From Heliocidaris tuberculata (taxonomy: Eukaryota > Echinodermata > Echinoidea > Camarodonta > Echinometridae): a stretch of 64,000 nt of DNA. Under the pieces are notes generated by a model. It did no database searches, was not told the DNA's origin, and saw only the letters and a list, made by a program, of their open reading frames with translations. Position 1 is the stretch's first letter; every line of letters begins with the position of its first letter. Location: NCBI GenBank assembly GCA_025618425.1, contig CM046842.1:26775878-26839877 (forward strand), written 5' to 3'. The translations under genes were made by a program, and so were the position numbers. Below are positions 21,340 to 30,929 of the stretch, piece by piece.

Positions 21340-22495
21340 TGTCTGGACAATCACCCCCTGGGCAATCACCCTCTGAAAATTACCCCCCCCCCCCTCGGAA
21401 AACTACCTGCCAAGGACATTAACCCCCTGACAATTCCCCCCCCCCCCCCAAGGACAAACACGCCCCGAGGACAATTACCCCCCCCCCGAAAAATAACCCC
21501 AAGGACTACCACTCCCCCCCCCACGGAAAATTACATTAACCCCCCCCCCCCGGACAATTACCCCCGTGGTAATTTTACCCCCAGAAAATTACCCTCAAGG
21601 ACAACCACCCCCGAGAACAATAACCCCCTTAGGACCATCTACCCCCCCCCAAAAAAAAAAAAAAATAATAATAATAATAAAATAAAATAAATAAATTTAA
21701 AAAAAATTAAAATAATTAAAAAAAATACAAAAATAAATAAAGAAATAAAAAATAAAAAAATTTAAAAAAATAAATAAAAAAATAATAAATAAAATAAAAT
21801 AGAATTAAAAAAAAAAATAAAAGTCTTTTTTTAAATGACTCAACAAGGACAATCACCCCTCCCGCCGAAAACTTACCCCCACCCCCTCCAGGACAAGCAC
21901 CCCCACCCCCGAAAATTACCCCCAAAGACAACCACCCTGTCAGTTTTCGTCATTTATGCATCCTCTGTAACTTTGCTAATCAACTGATTTTGTATTTGCC
22001 TTCTGTATGATCTATTTCATGATCTATCTCATGATCCATTTCATGTTGAATTAAGGTATTATGTTTTCTGGTTCAGTAATTATTTTGCAATTATATTTGC
22101 CTTCAAGACTTATCAAGTATGCACGGTGCTTAAAAACAAAGTAAATAATCTGCTTTCTGGTAGATTGATCTCATTTGATTTTGTAACTCTAGACCAGGAT
22201 TTTCAACCGGCGTGCAGGAAGATGATTTTAGTTAAATGAAACATTATTTTCGAAAAACGTTGATTTTGTGAAATGATCGAAAACGGTCTGAGTATGTAAT
22301 TTTATGAGGAAATAACATTTCAAATATAATCAAATGCCTTTCTTCCTGGCCCAGGGGTAGTTGCCAGGGGGGGGGGGGGTTGTCCTCGGGGGTTGGTTGT
22401 CCGGGGGGGGGGGGTTATTGTCCTCGGGAAGTGTTGACCATGGACGAGGGTAGGGGGGGGGGGAGAATTTCCCGGGGGGGGGGTAATTGTCAAAT
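21340..22495. mobile_element. Foldback-type repeat built of (GGACAATTACCCCC)n units
   Basis: Bases 21345-21650 and 21845-21935 hold tandem units of roughly GGACAATTACCCCC with variable C-tracts. Bases 22355-22495 hold the reverse complement (GGGGGTTATTGTCCTC, GGGGTAATTGTC). An A/T-only tract (21650-21830) and a unique AT-rich loop (21940-22350) lie between. The layout matches the TTCGGAATTATGAACC family but the unit sequence is unrelated. The ends are not defined and the long Pro-rich reading is an artefact. Confidence 0.6.
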
Positions 22496-22499
22496 CAAA

Positions 22500-22885
22500 G
22501 AAATCTGACGAAAAGTTTTTGAAGGCTTACCAAAACTGCACATTACCTTTATAAAGAGAAAATTGTGATTTATGATTATTTTTAGTACAGGGCAAATGGA
22601 AAATGAGCTCGCAAAATACGTCACGCAGTTGCCAATTTGTGTCTGATTGATTACAACTTTTAACATTTCTTAATTCTTATCGGAATTTGCTCAAACATTC
22701 ACTTGACTGTTTCTATACAAAAACTAACTTGATATCAGGGTGGCCTCCCCTTTTAAAAACATATAATGGGTCCCTTTCTTCCATCTTTTGTCACTTGGAT
22801 GTTCTTGGCATCCACATGAATGGAAATATTTTGTGCACAATAGACAGGTTTACTTACATACTCAAATGTTATTCCTACTACTTTA
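22500..22885. other. Repeat fragment related to 15860-16430; otherwise unassigned
   Basis: TACGTCACGCAGTTGCCAAT (about 22618) and ATCAGGGTGGCCTCCCCTTT (about 22735) resemble the dispersed repeat at 15.9-16.4 kb. No gene is seen. Confidence 0.35.
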
Positions 22886-22889
22886 ACAA

Positions 22890-22893
22890 AGGC

Positions 22894-22927
<34 letters not shown>

Positions 22928-22969
22928 GTAATAGTAATTATAATAATAATATTATTAATAATAATAATT

Positions 22970-23007
<38 letters not shown>

Positions 23008-23313
23008 TAATAATAATAACAATAATTGTAAATTTATATTGCGCAAGTTCTCTTTTAAATATACTTAACTGCTCATAACAAAAAGAAAAGTAGAAAATAA
23101 ATTTAACTAGTAATACATGTATCAAATCATAACTATGGAGAAGGATAATCCGACCGAATTATACAGCATAACATGTCTATGTAAAGGTTTCCTGAAACAG
23201 GTGAGATTTTAGAAGGTTTTTGAATATATCAGTTGCAGATGCATACCTAAGGGAGGGAGATCATTCCAAAGTTTGAGTGCAGCACTACCAAAAACACGAT
23301 TGTGTGAATAGTA
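22890..23313 (-). pseudogene. LINE 3' end (L2/CR1-like ORF2 C-terminus, 3' UTR and (ATT)n tail)
   Basis: On the minus strand from 23313, a frame reads RVFGSAALKLWNDLPPLRYA, then TDIFKNLLKSHLFQETF. This is the conserved C-terminal tail of CR1/L2-type ORF2 proteins. The 3' UTR passes through TTGCGCAATATAAA into an (ATT/TTA)n array (22890-23020 on the plus strand), the usual L2-type tail. The microsatellite here is therefore the LINE tail, not an independent locus. Confidence 0.7.
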
Positions 23314-23539
23314 TCATAAGTCATTCATTAAACAGGTACACAATTTTTTTAAATCATAAATTTTCAATAAGAAATTATCACCACTTTTAAAACTCTGAAA
23401 ACTACTTATCTTTTTTTGACAGTCATGATTTAGTTCATTTTGGAAAATAACATAAAAATTACCCATTCGACAATAACAGCAATAGAGATTATAATTATGA
23501 TGATAAATGAAGCATTCCCATAACAATTATAGCAGATAA

Positions 23540-24110
23540 AAGCAAAACAGTAATTGCTACCAAAATCCTATTTTCCTCCTTACAAATGAACCAAAACGCC
23601 AACTTTACATTACTTTCGCATATTTTCGGGTAAAGGGAGTTACACTATACGCTGAAGCTTTGCATTTTATAACTTCCCTTTTCTATATCATTGTGACTGA
23701 TGTACATGCATAATATTTTGTTTGTGATTTTTAATGATTGGGAAAGAAAACTGAATTGAATTGAATTAAAGTGAAATGAACTTGAGAAATCCATCTTCGT
23801 TTTTGGTTTTTAAATTACGCTTTGCACAATCTTTCATTATATTATAAACCACTCTCTCACCTCTCTCATCGCCCCTATCTGTTTATTTCCTCCCCCCCCC
23901 CCCCCCCCCCCCCCCCCCGTCTCTCGCCATCACTAAAATTCTCTGTCTTTTATTCGAAATTCGCCCCATCTTTTCGATCTTGTATCTGGTAAGTCAGAAC
24001 CATATACAGTTATTAGAGTGATTCAGCCATTACTGGACTTTTGGGTTTTCAACGAGTATGGTAGTGTATATATATTATCGATTTAAAGAAATCAGAACTC
24101 GGCTATAAAA
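23540..24110. other. Unassigned AT-rich DNA with a poly-C run
   Basis: A C-tract at about 23891-23918 within a pyrimidine-rich segment. Nothing else is recognisable. It lies 3' of the candidate exon at 24126-24222 on the minus strand and would be in its first intron. Confidence 0.4.
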
Positions 24111-24125
24111 CAAATTAACGCTCAC

Positions 24126-24222
24126 CATGTGAAGCCAATCTTGTACAGGAAATACAGCATCGAATGACTAAAAAGAATACCAAGATACGCAAGATAGTGA
24201 TAATGTTCAAAGGAGACCACAT
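24126..24222 (-). CDS. Candidate signal-peptide exon (first exon of gene B)
   Basis: ATG at 24222-24220 (context GACAAAATGT) encodes 32 residues: a short start MWSPLN, a hydrophobic core IITILRILVFFLVI, then CCISCTRLASH. The exon closes at a good donor, CACATG|GTGAGC (24126/24125), in phase 1. That is the phase needed to join the CUB exon at 5567, giving a secreted CUB-CUB protein with an 18.6-kb first intron full of repeats. An alternative is a transmembrane exon of gene A: TTTCAAAG upstream at 24254 could act as an acceptor in phase 2. The signal-peptide reading fits better because it begins with ATG. No transcript evidence is available from sequence alone. Confidence 0.4.
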
Positions 24223-24571
24223 TTTGTCTGGGATATCGCAGGCAAAACTACTTCTTTGAAAAGAGACAACTTTCCACAAACAGTGAGAAATGTGTGACAG
24301 CTTCGCCAAACATGTGATTTTTTTTCAGCCGTATGAATAATCGTTAATGATCTTGATCTGGATTGATGGCTATGGTATTATATTTGTACCAGCATAATGG
24401 TATTCCGTTTTTAAAGAATTTATTGTATTACCTTGTAGTCACTTCTTTTCAAAACACTCAATTAGATTCTGCAGGTTGTGCAGTGGGCAGTGCTTGCTTG
24501 TGTGATGTACACAAGCTGAAGCTTGGCTTCAGTAAATAATTGGCATATACAGTTACATCCTGATAGTTAGC

Positions 24572-24599
<28 letters not shown>

Positions 24600-24602
<3 letters not shown>

Positions 24603-25320
24603 CAGTATATACAGTATATAGTTCTAAAAGTTCTGCGACGGAGATTAAAAATAAGGCTTCTTCAGGAAATGATACTTCAAGTACAGAAAAAATGCACTAA
24701 GGATGCACATAGCGCGTAATATATTGTCATAACAACAGTCGTAAATAAGCAACAGAGTCAAGGTGAGAGAAAAAGAGAGAGAGAGAAAGAAAGAAAGAAA
24801 GAGAGGAGAGAGAGAGAAAAGGAAAGAGAGGGAGAGAGATATATAGATAGCGGAGTGAAAGACAGTAAAGCAGAAAAAAAGAAAGCAAAGGATATGAAGA
24901 GAGAGAAAAAAACAAGAGAGAAGTAAAGGAAAGAGAGGACAAAGTAAGGAGAGAGACAAGAGAGAGTAGAGAGAGAGAGAGAGTAAGAAAAGTGGAGAAA
25001 AGGAGAGAAAGAGGAGAATAATAAAACAAGAGAAAGAGATAGGGAGAAAAAGTGGGAAGAAAGGGTATAGGGGTAAGAAAACAGAAAAGGAAGGGGAAAA
25101 AAGAAAAAAAAGAAAAAGAAAAAAGAAAAGAAAATAGAAAAAAGAGGGGATAGAAGGACAGAAACTAAAGAAGAAAGAGAAAGAAGGAGCGAGAAAGAAA
25201 GAAACAAGGGAAGAGAGCACAAGTACAAGCAAGAAGGAGAAAGAAGGAGCAGGAAAAAGTTACAAAGAAGGAAAGAAACAGAAATTGACATAGATACCAT
25301 GAGGCTGGAGCGTAGCGAGC
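24600..25320. repeat. Polypurine-tract repeat element (related to 28490-29390)
   Basis: An AT run and TTCTAAAAGTTCTGCGAC, then AAGGCTTCTTCAGGAAATGATA, about 450 bases of almost pure GA/A tracts (24770-25240), and a conserved end ACATAGATACCATGAGGCTG. The flanks match the element at 28490-29390 in opposite orientation. Long Ser/Leu/Phe-rich minus-strand readings are artefacts of the polypyrimidine strand. Confidence 0.6.
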
Positions 25321-25530
25321 AGAAAGATGATCCTTTCCTCCTGGATCTTCCTTTCCTCATCTGTTACCCAGCAACTTTCACAAACTTTCACTAGTGGTCT
25401 CCCTATTGCCCAACACTTCAGTTTTTCTAATCACACGATCAACGATCTGAAAGCTTGTGTTCTGAAGCACACATATATATATATATATATATCTAGTGTG
25501 GGTGGAACTAAATTCAATAAAACACTTCTG

Positions 25531-25675
25531 GGGTCCGTTGCACAAAACTTGCGTTTAAACGCAAATCAGAAAAATCAAACGCAACTTTATTTTCAGCCAA
25601 TCAGAAGTGCGCATTAAGGACTTGCGTTTGATTTTTAGGAGTTGCGATTAAACGCAAGTTTTGTGCAACGGGCCC
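25531..25675. mobile_element. PIF/Harbinger-like MITE, copy 1
   Basis: 145 bases with long inverted termini: GGGTCCGTTGCACAAAACTT at the left and the complement ending TTGTGCAACGGGCCC. The centre has TTTTCAGCCAATCAGAAGTG. A 3-bp duplication CTG flanks it (25528-25530, 25676-25678). The GGGnCnGTTGCACAAAAC terminus and 3-bp TSD fit PIF/Harbinger MITEs. Confidence 0.75.
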
Positions 25676-25744
25676 CTGAACTATCAAAATACAAAATTTT
25701 GTCATTTTTAAAAAATGATCTGCAGCCATATTTTATCCTTTCCA

Positions 25745-28490
25745 ACACAATTTAGTCCACGGACTTTATTCATTTCATTTATTTCACTCTCTTTAAAAAA
25801 AAACATCAAACTATATACAATACATGTTTCATCACAGAATCATAAAAAAGCCATTTAGACTTGTCAGAGATGATTCCCTGAAAATATACATAGTTAAACT
25901 TGAAACATTTTTAAACTAGAAAAAAAAAAGAACGAATATCTTAAACTACGGATAGGACAGATGAATTAAGGAAAGAAAGAGGAGAGGAGAGAAAATGAGA
26001 TTTTAGGAGTAAACATTTTTTATACCTTTTACATATTAGTATTTCATATCATTTTAATTTAATCGACTCTTATACAAACGCTTGAAATGTTGTAATGATT
26101 TACATTTTTTTAATGGATTCAGGTACTATAGATTGTTCCATACCAGTGGGCCGTGAATAAAATACAGTGTCTTTTGGAGTACGAGTTCGGTGCAAAGGAA
26201 GGTGAAAGTTTTGAGCAGATCTTGTATCATAATGATGTATTTTACAATTCTGAGTGAAATAATCTTTAAATGACTTTGGTAGAGATACATTATTATACAC
26301 AGTGAACATAAAAGTAGCAATATTTAGTGATACTCATATCATGGATTGGAAAGATTCACATCTGTTTTAAAAGGGGATTACTGTGACATAGAAAATTAAT
26401 GTGAATAAGCTTGCATCCACTGACTCATATTAATTAATTGTTTATTAACCAATTGGTATAATGAATTCAAATCTTTTCCCAATGTAAAAATACTAGTATC
26501 ATCTGTAAACAAAATGAAGTAAATGGATTGGGTACAAAATATTATATCATTTATATAAATAAGAAAATAAGTAGTCTCAAAATAGATCCCTGGGCCACTC
26601 CACATCTGTTTTATATTCAGATTTGATACCGTTTATTACTGTTAGTTGTTTTCTAGATTCGAGATAACTACAAAACCACTTGAGTGGTAATCCTCTTATT
26701 CCATAATAATCTAATCTTCTTAAGAGTATTGAATGATCAATTACATCGAAAGCCGCAGACAAAAAAAAAACAAAAACAAAAAACAGAAACTGCTAAGGTA
26801 AATTCACCTGTATCAAATGCTTGATTTTTTGTATTTATTAATTCTAAGATTGCTGTAGATGTGGAGTGCAAATCTCTGAACCCAAACTGGTTTTTGAATA
26901 AGATAGCATGCTTATTAACAAAATTTAGTAATCGCTTGTAAATGCATCGTTCCAATATTTTAGAGAGGATATTCAAAACAGAAACTGGTCGATAATTTTT
27001 CATATCAAGTTTTTCCTTTCTTGTGAATTGGAGTTATTCTCGCAACCTTCATATCATTTGGCACTGTTCCACTAGATAGACTTTGATTAGATACAATATA
27101 TAAAGGCTCACTGATTAAACAAATGACATGTTTAAATACTTTGCTATTAAATGAATTAATTCCTGCACTAGTTTCATTTTTCATATCATTAACTATATTT
27201 AATATTTCAGAAACTGTAATGGGATTTTTTCTAAAGCTGTATGGTTGTTAGGACTTGTTAAATATAAATGAAGAGAATCACGACAATCACCTGCTTGCTG
27301 TTCTAATAGTTTTTCACCAATATTCACAAAAAAGTTGTTAAAAGCATTTGTGATATCAAAAGAATTAGTGAGAGTTTCATTTTCTTTACATATTGCATCA
27401 ATATTCATTTTTTTCTTATTACTTTTTTCAACAACATGTTAATCAAAATCCAATTATACTTTGAATTGTTTTTAACATCATTAAATTTTTTGTAATAAAA
27501 CTCTTTTTTTCCTTGACGTAATTTGGATTTTACAAAATTACGGAATTGTTTATATATTTTTTTTCACGAACACTCGAAGGTGTTTCAAGGTATTCCTTAT
27601 ACAACTTTGAACACTTATGACACAATTTAGGTAAATCACGTGTAAACCAGTGTTTTCTTTTACACTTTTTATAAACAGATTTAATAGGGAGACATTCATC
27701 ATATAATCTCATAAATATCCTCAGAAAGTTACCATTTTGTCTTGTTAACATAATCATAATCGTATATATTCCAGGACAATTCATACAATGTTGAAGAAAA
27801 CAGTTGCAAGGTCGACTCATTTATATAACGTTTATTAATTAATTTTGGCTTATCATGATCATCTTGCATATACTAGGAGGTTTAAATAGTAAATATTGGC
27901 AAGGGATCACTAATGTTACTTATCAAGATACCAGAACTCATATGGTTTTCCATAATTTGTGAACATATTATCGATAAGTGAGGCAGATGATGATGTAATA
28001 CGTGTGGGACTTTCTATAATGAATAACTGTACAAAAGATCAAAAAATGTATCTACATGTGCGTTCGATCCTATTTTCAATAAATCCAAATTAAAGTCACC
28101 CATGATAAAACAGTCATGAGAATTTGCATTTATGCTATTCAAAATATAAGTGAATTAGTTTAGAAAAATTTATATCGATTGTCCAGGTGGACGGTATATA
28201 ACTCCAGTGCCTGTATTCTTATTGTGTTTACTATCTAGGGCTCGTTGCACAAAACTTGCGTTTGAACGCAACTCAGGAAAATCAAACGCAACTTTATTTT
28301 CAGCCAATCAGAAGTGCGCATTAAAGGACTTGCGTTTGATTTTTCGGACTTGCGATTAAACGCAAGTTTTGTGTAACGGGCCCCTAGTGAAATAAAAAGA
28401 CTTTCAATTGATTCTGGAATAAATGTTAGTTCTTTTTTCGGTTTGAATTTTATTTTGAGTTTTATTTTGTCGATTGTTATATAAAAAGAA
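25745..28490 (-). pseudogene. LINE ORF2 (EN-RT) remnant with 3' UTR, interrupted by a MITE
   Basis: Reading down the minus strand: an endonuclease part (ESIESLFISL at about 28400, then across the MITE GTGVIYRPPGQS at about 28200, IMGDFNLDLL at about 28105, SPTRITSSSASL near 28000), a linker (HWFTRDLPKLCHKCSKLYKEY), then RT blocks YRPVSVLNILSKILERCIYK, FGFRDLHSTSTA, AAFDVIDHSILL, YGIRGLPLKWF, PLIFLIYINDII and FTDDTSIF. The tail HHYDTRSAQNFHLPL is near 26230. The 3' UTR ends in AT-rich GAAATAAATGAAATGAATAA near 25755-25790. Stops and frameshifts are frequent, and the YADD box reads FTDD. It belongs to the same broad family as the remnant at 2-1151. Confidence 0.8.
28238..28383. mobile_element. 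PIF/Harbinger-like MITE, copy 2, inside the LINE endonuclease
   Basis: 146 bases, GGGCTCGTTGCACAAAACTT to TTGTGTAACGGGCCC, nearly identical to the copy at 25531. A 3-bp CTA duplication flanks it (28235-28237, 28384-28386). The LINE endonuclease reading resumes on both sides, so the MITE arrived after the LINE. Confidence 0.8.
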
Positions 28491-29390
28491 AAGAGAGAGA
28501 GAGAGAAGTAAAAGAGAGGGAGAAAAGTAAGGAGAGAGACAGGGAGAAAGAGTGGAAAGAAAGAGGATAGAGGGTTAGAAAACAGAAAAAGAAAAGGAAG
28601 ACAAAAAAGAGAAAAGAAAAAGAAAGAGAAAATGGAAAAAAGAGAAAAAGAAAAAGGGAAACAGAAAAGGAGGGGAGAGAAGGAAAGAAACGAAAGGAGA
28701 AAGAGAGAGAGAAAGAGGGAAAGAAAGAAACATGGGAAGAGAGCAAAAGCAAAGTACAAGAAGGAAGGAGAAAGAAAGAAGCAAGAGAAAATTACGAAGA
28801 AGGAAAGGAACGGAAACTGGCATTGATACCATGAGGTTGGAGCGTGCCAAGCTTTTTTCCTTGTTTCTTTCTTTCTCTCTTTCTCTCTCTCTTTCTCCTT
28901 TCGTTTCTTTCCTTTTCTCCCCTCCTTTTCTGTTTCCCTTCTCCTGTTCCTTTTTTTTTCTTTTTTCCCCAAATTTCTCTTTTTCTTTTCTCTTTTTTGT
29001 CTTCCTTTTCTTTTTCTGTTTTCTAACCCTCTATCTTCTTTCTTCTCACCCTTTCTCCCTGTCTCTCTCCTTACTTTTCTCGCTCTCTTTTACTTCTCTC
29101 TCTCTCTCTCTCTTCCTCTCTTCCTATCCTTTGCTTTCTTTCTTCATCATCACTGTGTGTTCTTTCACTCTCTCTCTCTCTCTTTCTCCCCCCCCCCCCT
29201 CTCTCTCTCTCCCTTCTCGCGCCTTGACTCTGTTGTTTATTTTATGCTTGTTGTTTTGACAATAATTATGCGCTAAGCACTACATCCTTGGTGCATTTTT
29301 GTATTTGGTATCATTTCCTGAAGAAGCCTTATTGGCGAAATATTGAAACTTTTGTGTCCAACGGAGTAATTTGTTCTTTGTCTATATATA
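28490..29390. repeat. Polypurine/polypyrimidine giant hairpin element
   Basis: Bases 28490-28800 are nearly all purine and 28850-29215 nearly all pyrimidine. The two arms are reverse complements over long stretches: GTTAGAAAACAGAAAAAG at about 28575 pairs with CTTTTTCTGTTTTCTAACC at about 29010-29030. The centre carries GGCATTGATACCATGAGG. After the right arm come TTGACTCTGTTG, CCTTGGTGCATTTTTG, GTATCATTTCCTGAAGAAGC, then a (TA)n run (29384-29404). It forms a potential hairpin or H-DNA. Serine/leucine-rich readings are artefacts. Confidence 0.65.
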
Positions 29391-29439
29391 TATATATATA
29401 TATAAACCAGGTATAGAAAAGCATAGATAAGGAGTAGAT

Positions 29440-29835
29440 GGATTGGCATCAAATAATAATATCATATGGACTGGCCTTGAGGGGGATACAACATTTATTG
29501 CCTGAACTAGAAGTGTATTGCCCTCGTCTTCTACTCGGGCAATACGATTCTAGTGAGGGCAATTAATGTTGTATCCCCCGAAAGTAGCCAATCCATATCA
29601 TTATTATTAACAGAATCAGACATCTAGAGCGAACTCGAAAATATTGTAAAAAATGCAGTTTATTGCCCGCTCTTTACCACGCAAAATCCCATTGACTTTC
29701 GAAACCGGGCAATAAACAATTTTTCGGCCCGCAATTTTGTTGGCTTGTCAAAGCCGGGCAATAAAATGTAAAAACTGCATTGCTCAGATGTATGATATGG
29801 TTAATAATTATTGTTATCACATAGCTTTCAATAGG
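29440..29835. repeat. Foldback repeat with GGGGGATACAACAT arms and TTGCCC motifs
   Basis: GGGGGATACAACATTTATTG at about 29479 is inverted as CAATTAATGTTGTATCCCCC ending near 29580. GGGCAATAAA-type motifs repeat through 29780. No coding content. Confidence 0.55.
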
Positions 29836-29934
29836 CAAGTTCGCGGCAATAATATTCACTAATTTACAATATGTTGAAGGCCACTTTCACTGGTGATGAG
29901 TTTCTTGATACTTTTTTCCACCACTAACAGGAAC

Positions 29935-30547
29935 CAAGGCAATTATCCGTCCATCCGAAGACAAAGCGGCCAATATCCTTCAGTACCACGGGTCACTGCA
30001 AGCAACTTCTGATTCCTTGAAGTCAGGTCTTCTACGATCGATATTCCAGTATTTTTTAGCCTTTTCCTGTTATCCAAAATTTCTTTCCTTTTCTTGTAGC
30101 TTGTAAACTTCACGATTATTGATCTTCGTCGTGGTTTCTTCGCTTCTTTGGTGAATTCCACTTCGGTTTCGGATGCTGCTGCTCCTGGTAAAGCTGATGC
30201 TGCTGAAGATGGCAGATATTTTACTTTCCCAACGTGGTGAGAGCGATCAATATCGCGTTCCACGTCAAGGGGGACACCGAGCGATTTTGTGACAACTTTG
30301 GCAACGGCAGCATCCGTGTTATCCCCTTTGATCTCATCTATACCGGAAATTCGGATGCATGCCCTTCTTGAATATTGTTCCATGTTATCATTGCATTTTC
30401 AAGTTTATCAATTAATTTATCATAGTGTGTCATCCTTCCTTCCAGCTTTTTAATTTCTTTATTTTTCATATCAACTACCTCTAGTCTTGTCAGTATCTCA
30501 TTCATTTCCTTTTCTTTAAGGTCTTTAAGGTCTATTTTCAGGAGCAT
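29935..30547 (-). pseudogene. LINE ORF1 remnant (coiled coil plus RRM-like domain)
   Basis: The minus strand from 30547 shows a Lys/Glu-rich coiled coil (LKDLKEKEMNEILTRLEVVD, KEIKKLEGRM). In another frame EQYSRRACIRISGI, ERDIDRSHHVGK, RRRSIIVKFTSYKKRKEIL and GISIVEDLTSRN follow. This matches the ORF1 at 6841-7509 in layout (EQYSRR, DRSH, IIVKF) but is a different subfamily. A frameshift lies near 30370 and the C-terminus is lost after about 29945. Confidence 0.8.
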
Positions 30548-30727
30548 CTGAAATTATTGTACTCCTTTTGTAATTTTGCAATGTACAGTCTTATTACTTT
30601 CTACCGATAAAATGTGGTGCATGGGCGAGATAGGGTGAAATCTACTCGACATTCTCGTCTTTTTAGGGGGCTCGGGAGCTAAACTTGGCGGCCACGGTCA
30701 CACTGACAACTTTTTTTAATGACTTAA

Positions 30728-30922
30728 GGGCTGGTCAGACTTGTCCGATAACGATTACGACAACGATATTTTTTAAATTAAAGTTACCATCTAGAGCCTC
30801 TCTTCTATTAAGAGACACTGGCATACTCACCCGTACACACCATATAATAGGGTGTACCTTTACTTGAAAATCTGGTTATCGTTATCGTTATCGTTATCGG
30901 ACAAATGTGATCAGCCCTTTGA
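30728..30922. mobile_element. Foldback MITE with (CGATAA)n arms, copy 1
   Basis: Left end AGGGCTGGTCAGACTTGTCC then GATAACGATTACGACAACG. Right end is the inverted form, CGTTATCGTTATCGGACAAATGTGATCAGCCCTTT. The centre has ACTCACCCGTACACACCA and AGGGTGTACC. Relatives are at 58692-58855 and, more diverged, 34985-35165. Confidence 0.65.
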
Positions 30923-30929
30923 TGGTCTT

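Noticed and set aside
21205..21690. Pro/Thr/Asn-rich 161-residue reading
   Set aside because: It is built from (GGACAATTACCCC)n repeat units with variable C-tracts.
24126..24253. Transmembrane exon for gene A using an acceptor at 24254
   Set aside because: Phase would allow it, but it needs a 20-kb intron. The in-frame ATG, signal-peptide shape and phase-1 donor fit a first exon for gene B better. It is kept only as an alternative.
24645..25360. Long Ser/Leu/Phe-rich hydrophobic readings that look like multi-pass membrane proteins
   Set aside because: They come from a polypyrimidine strand, occur in several frames at once and have no defined domain. The same holds for 28235-29259.
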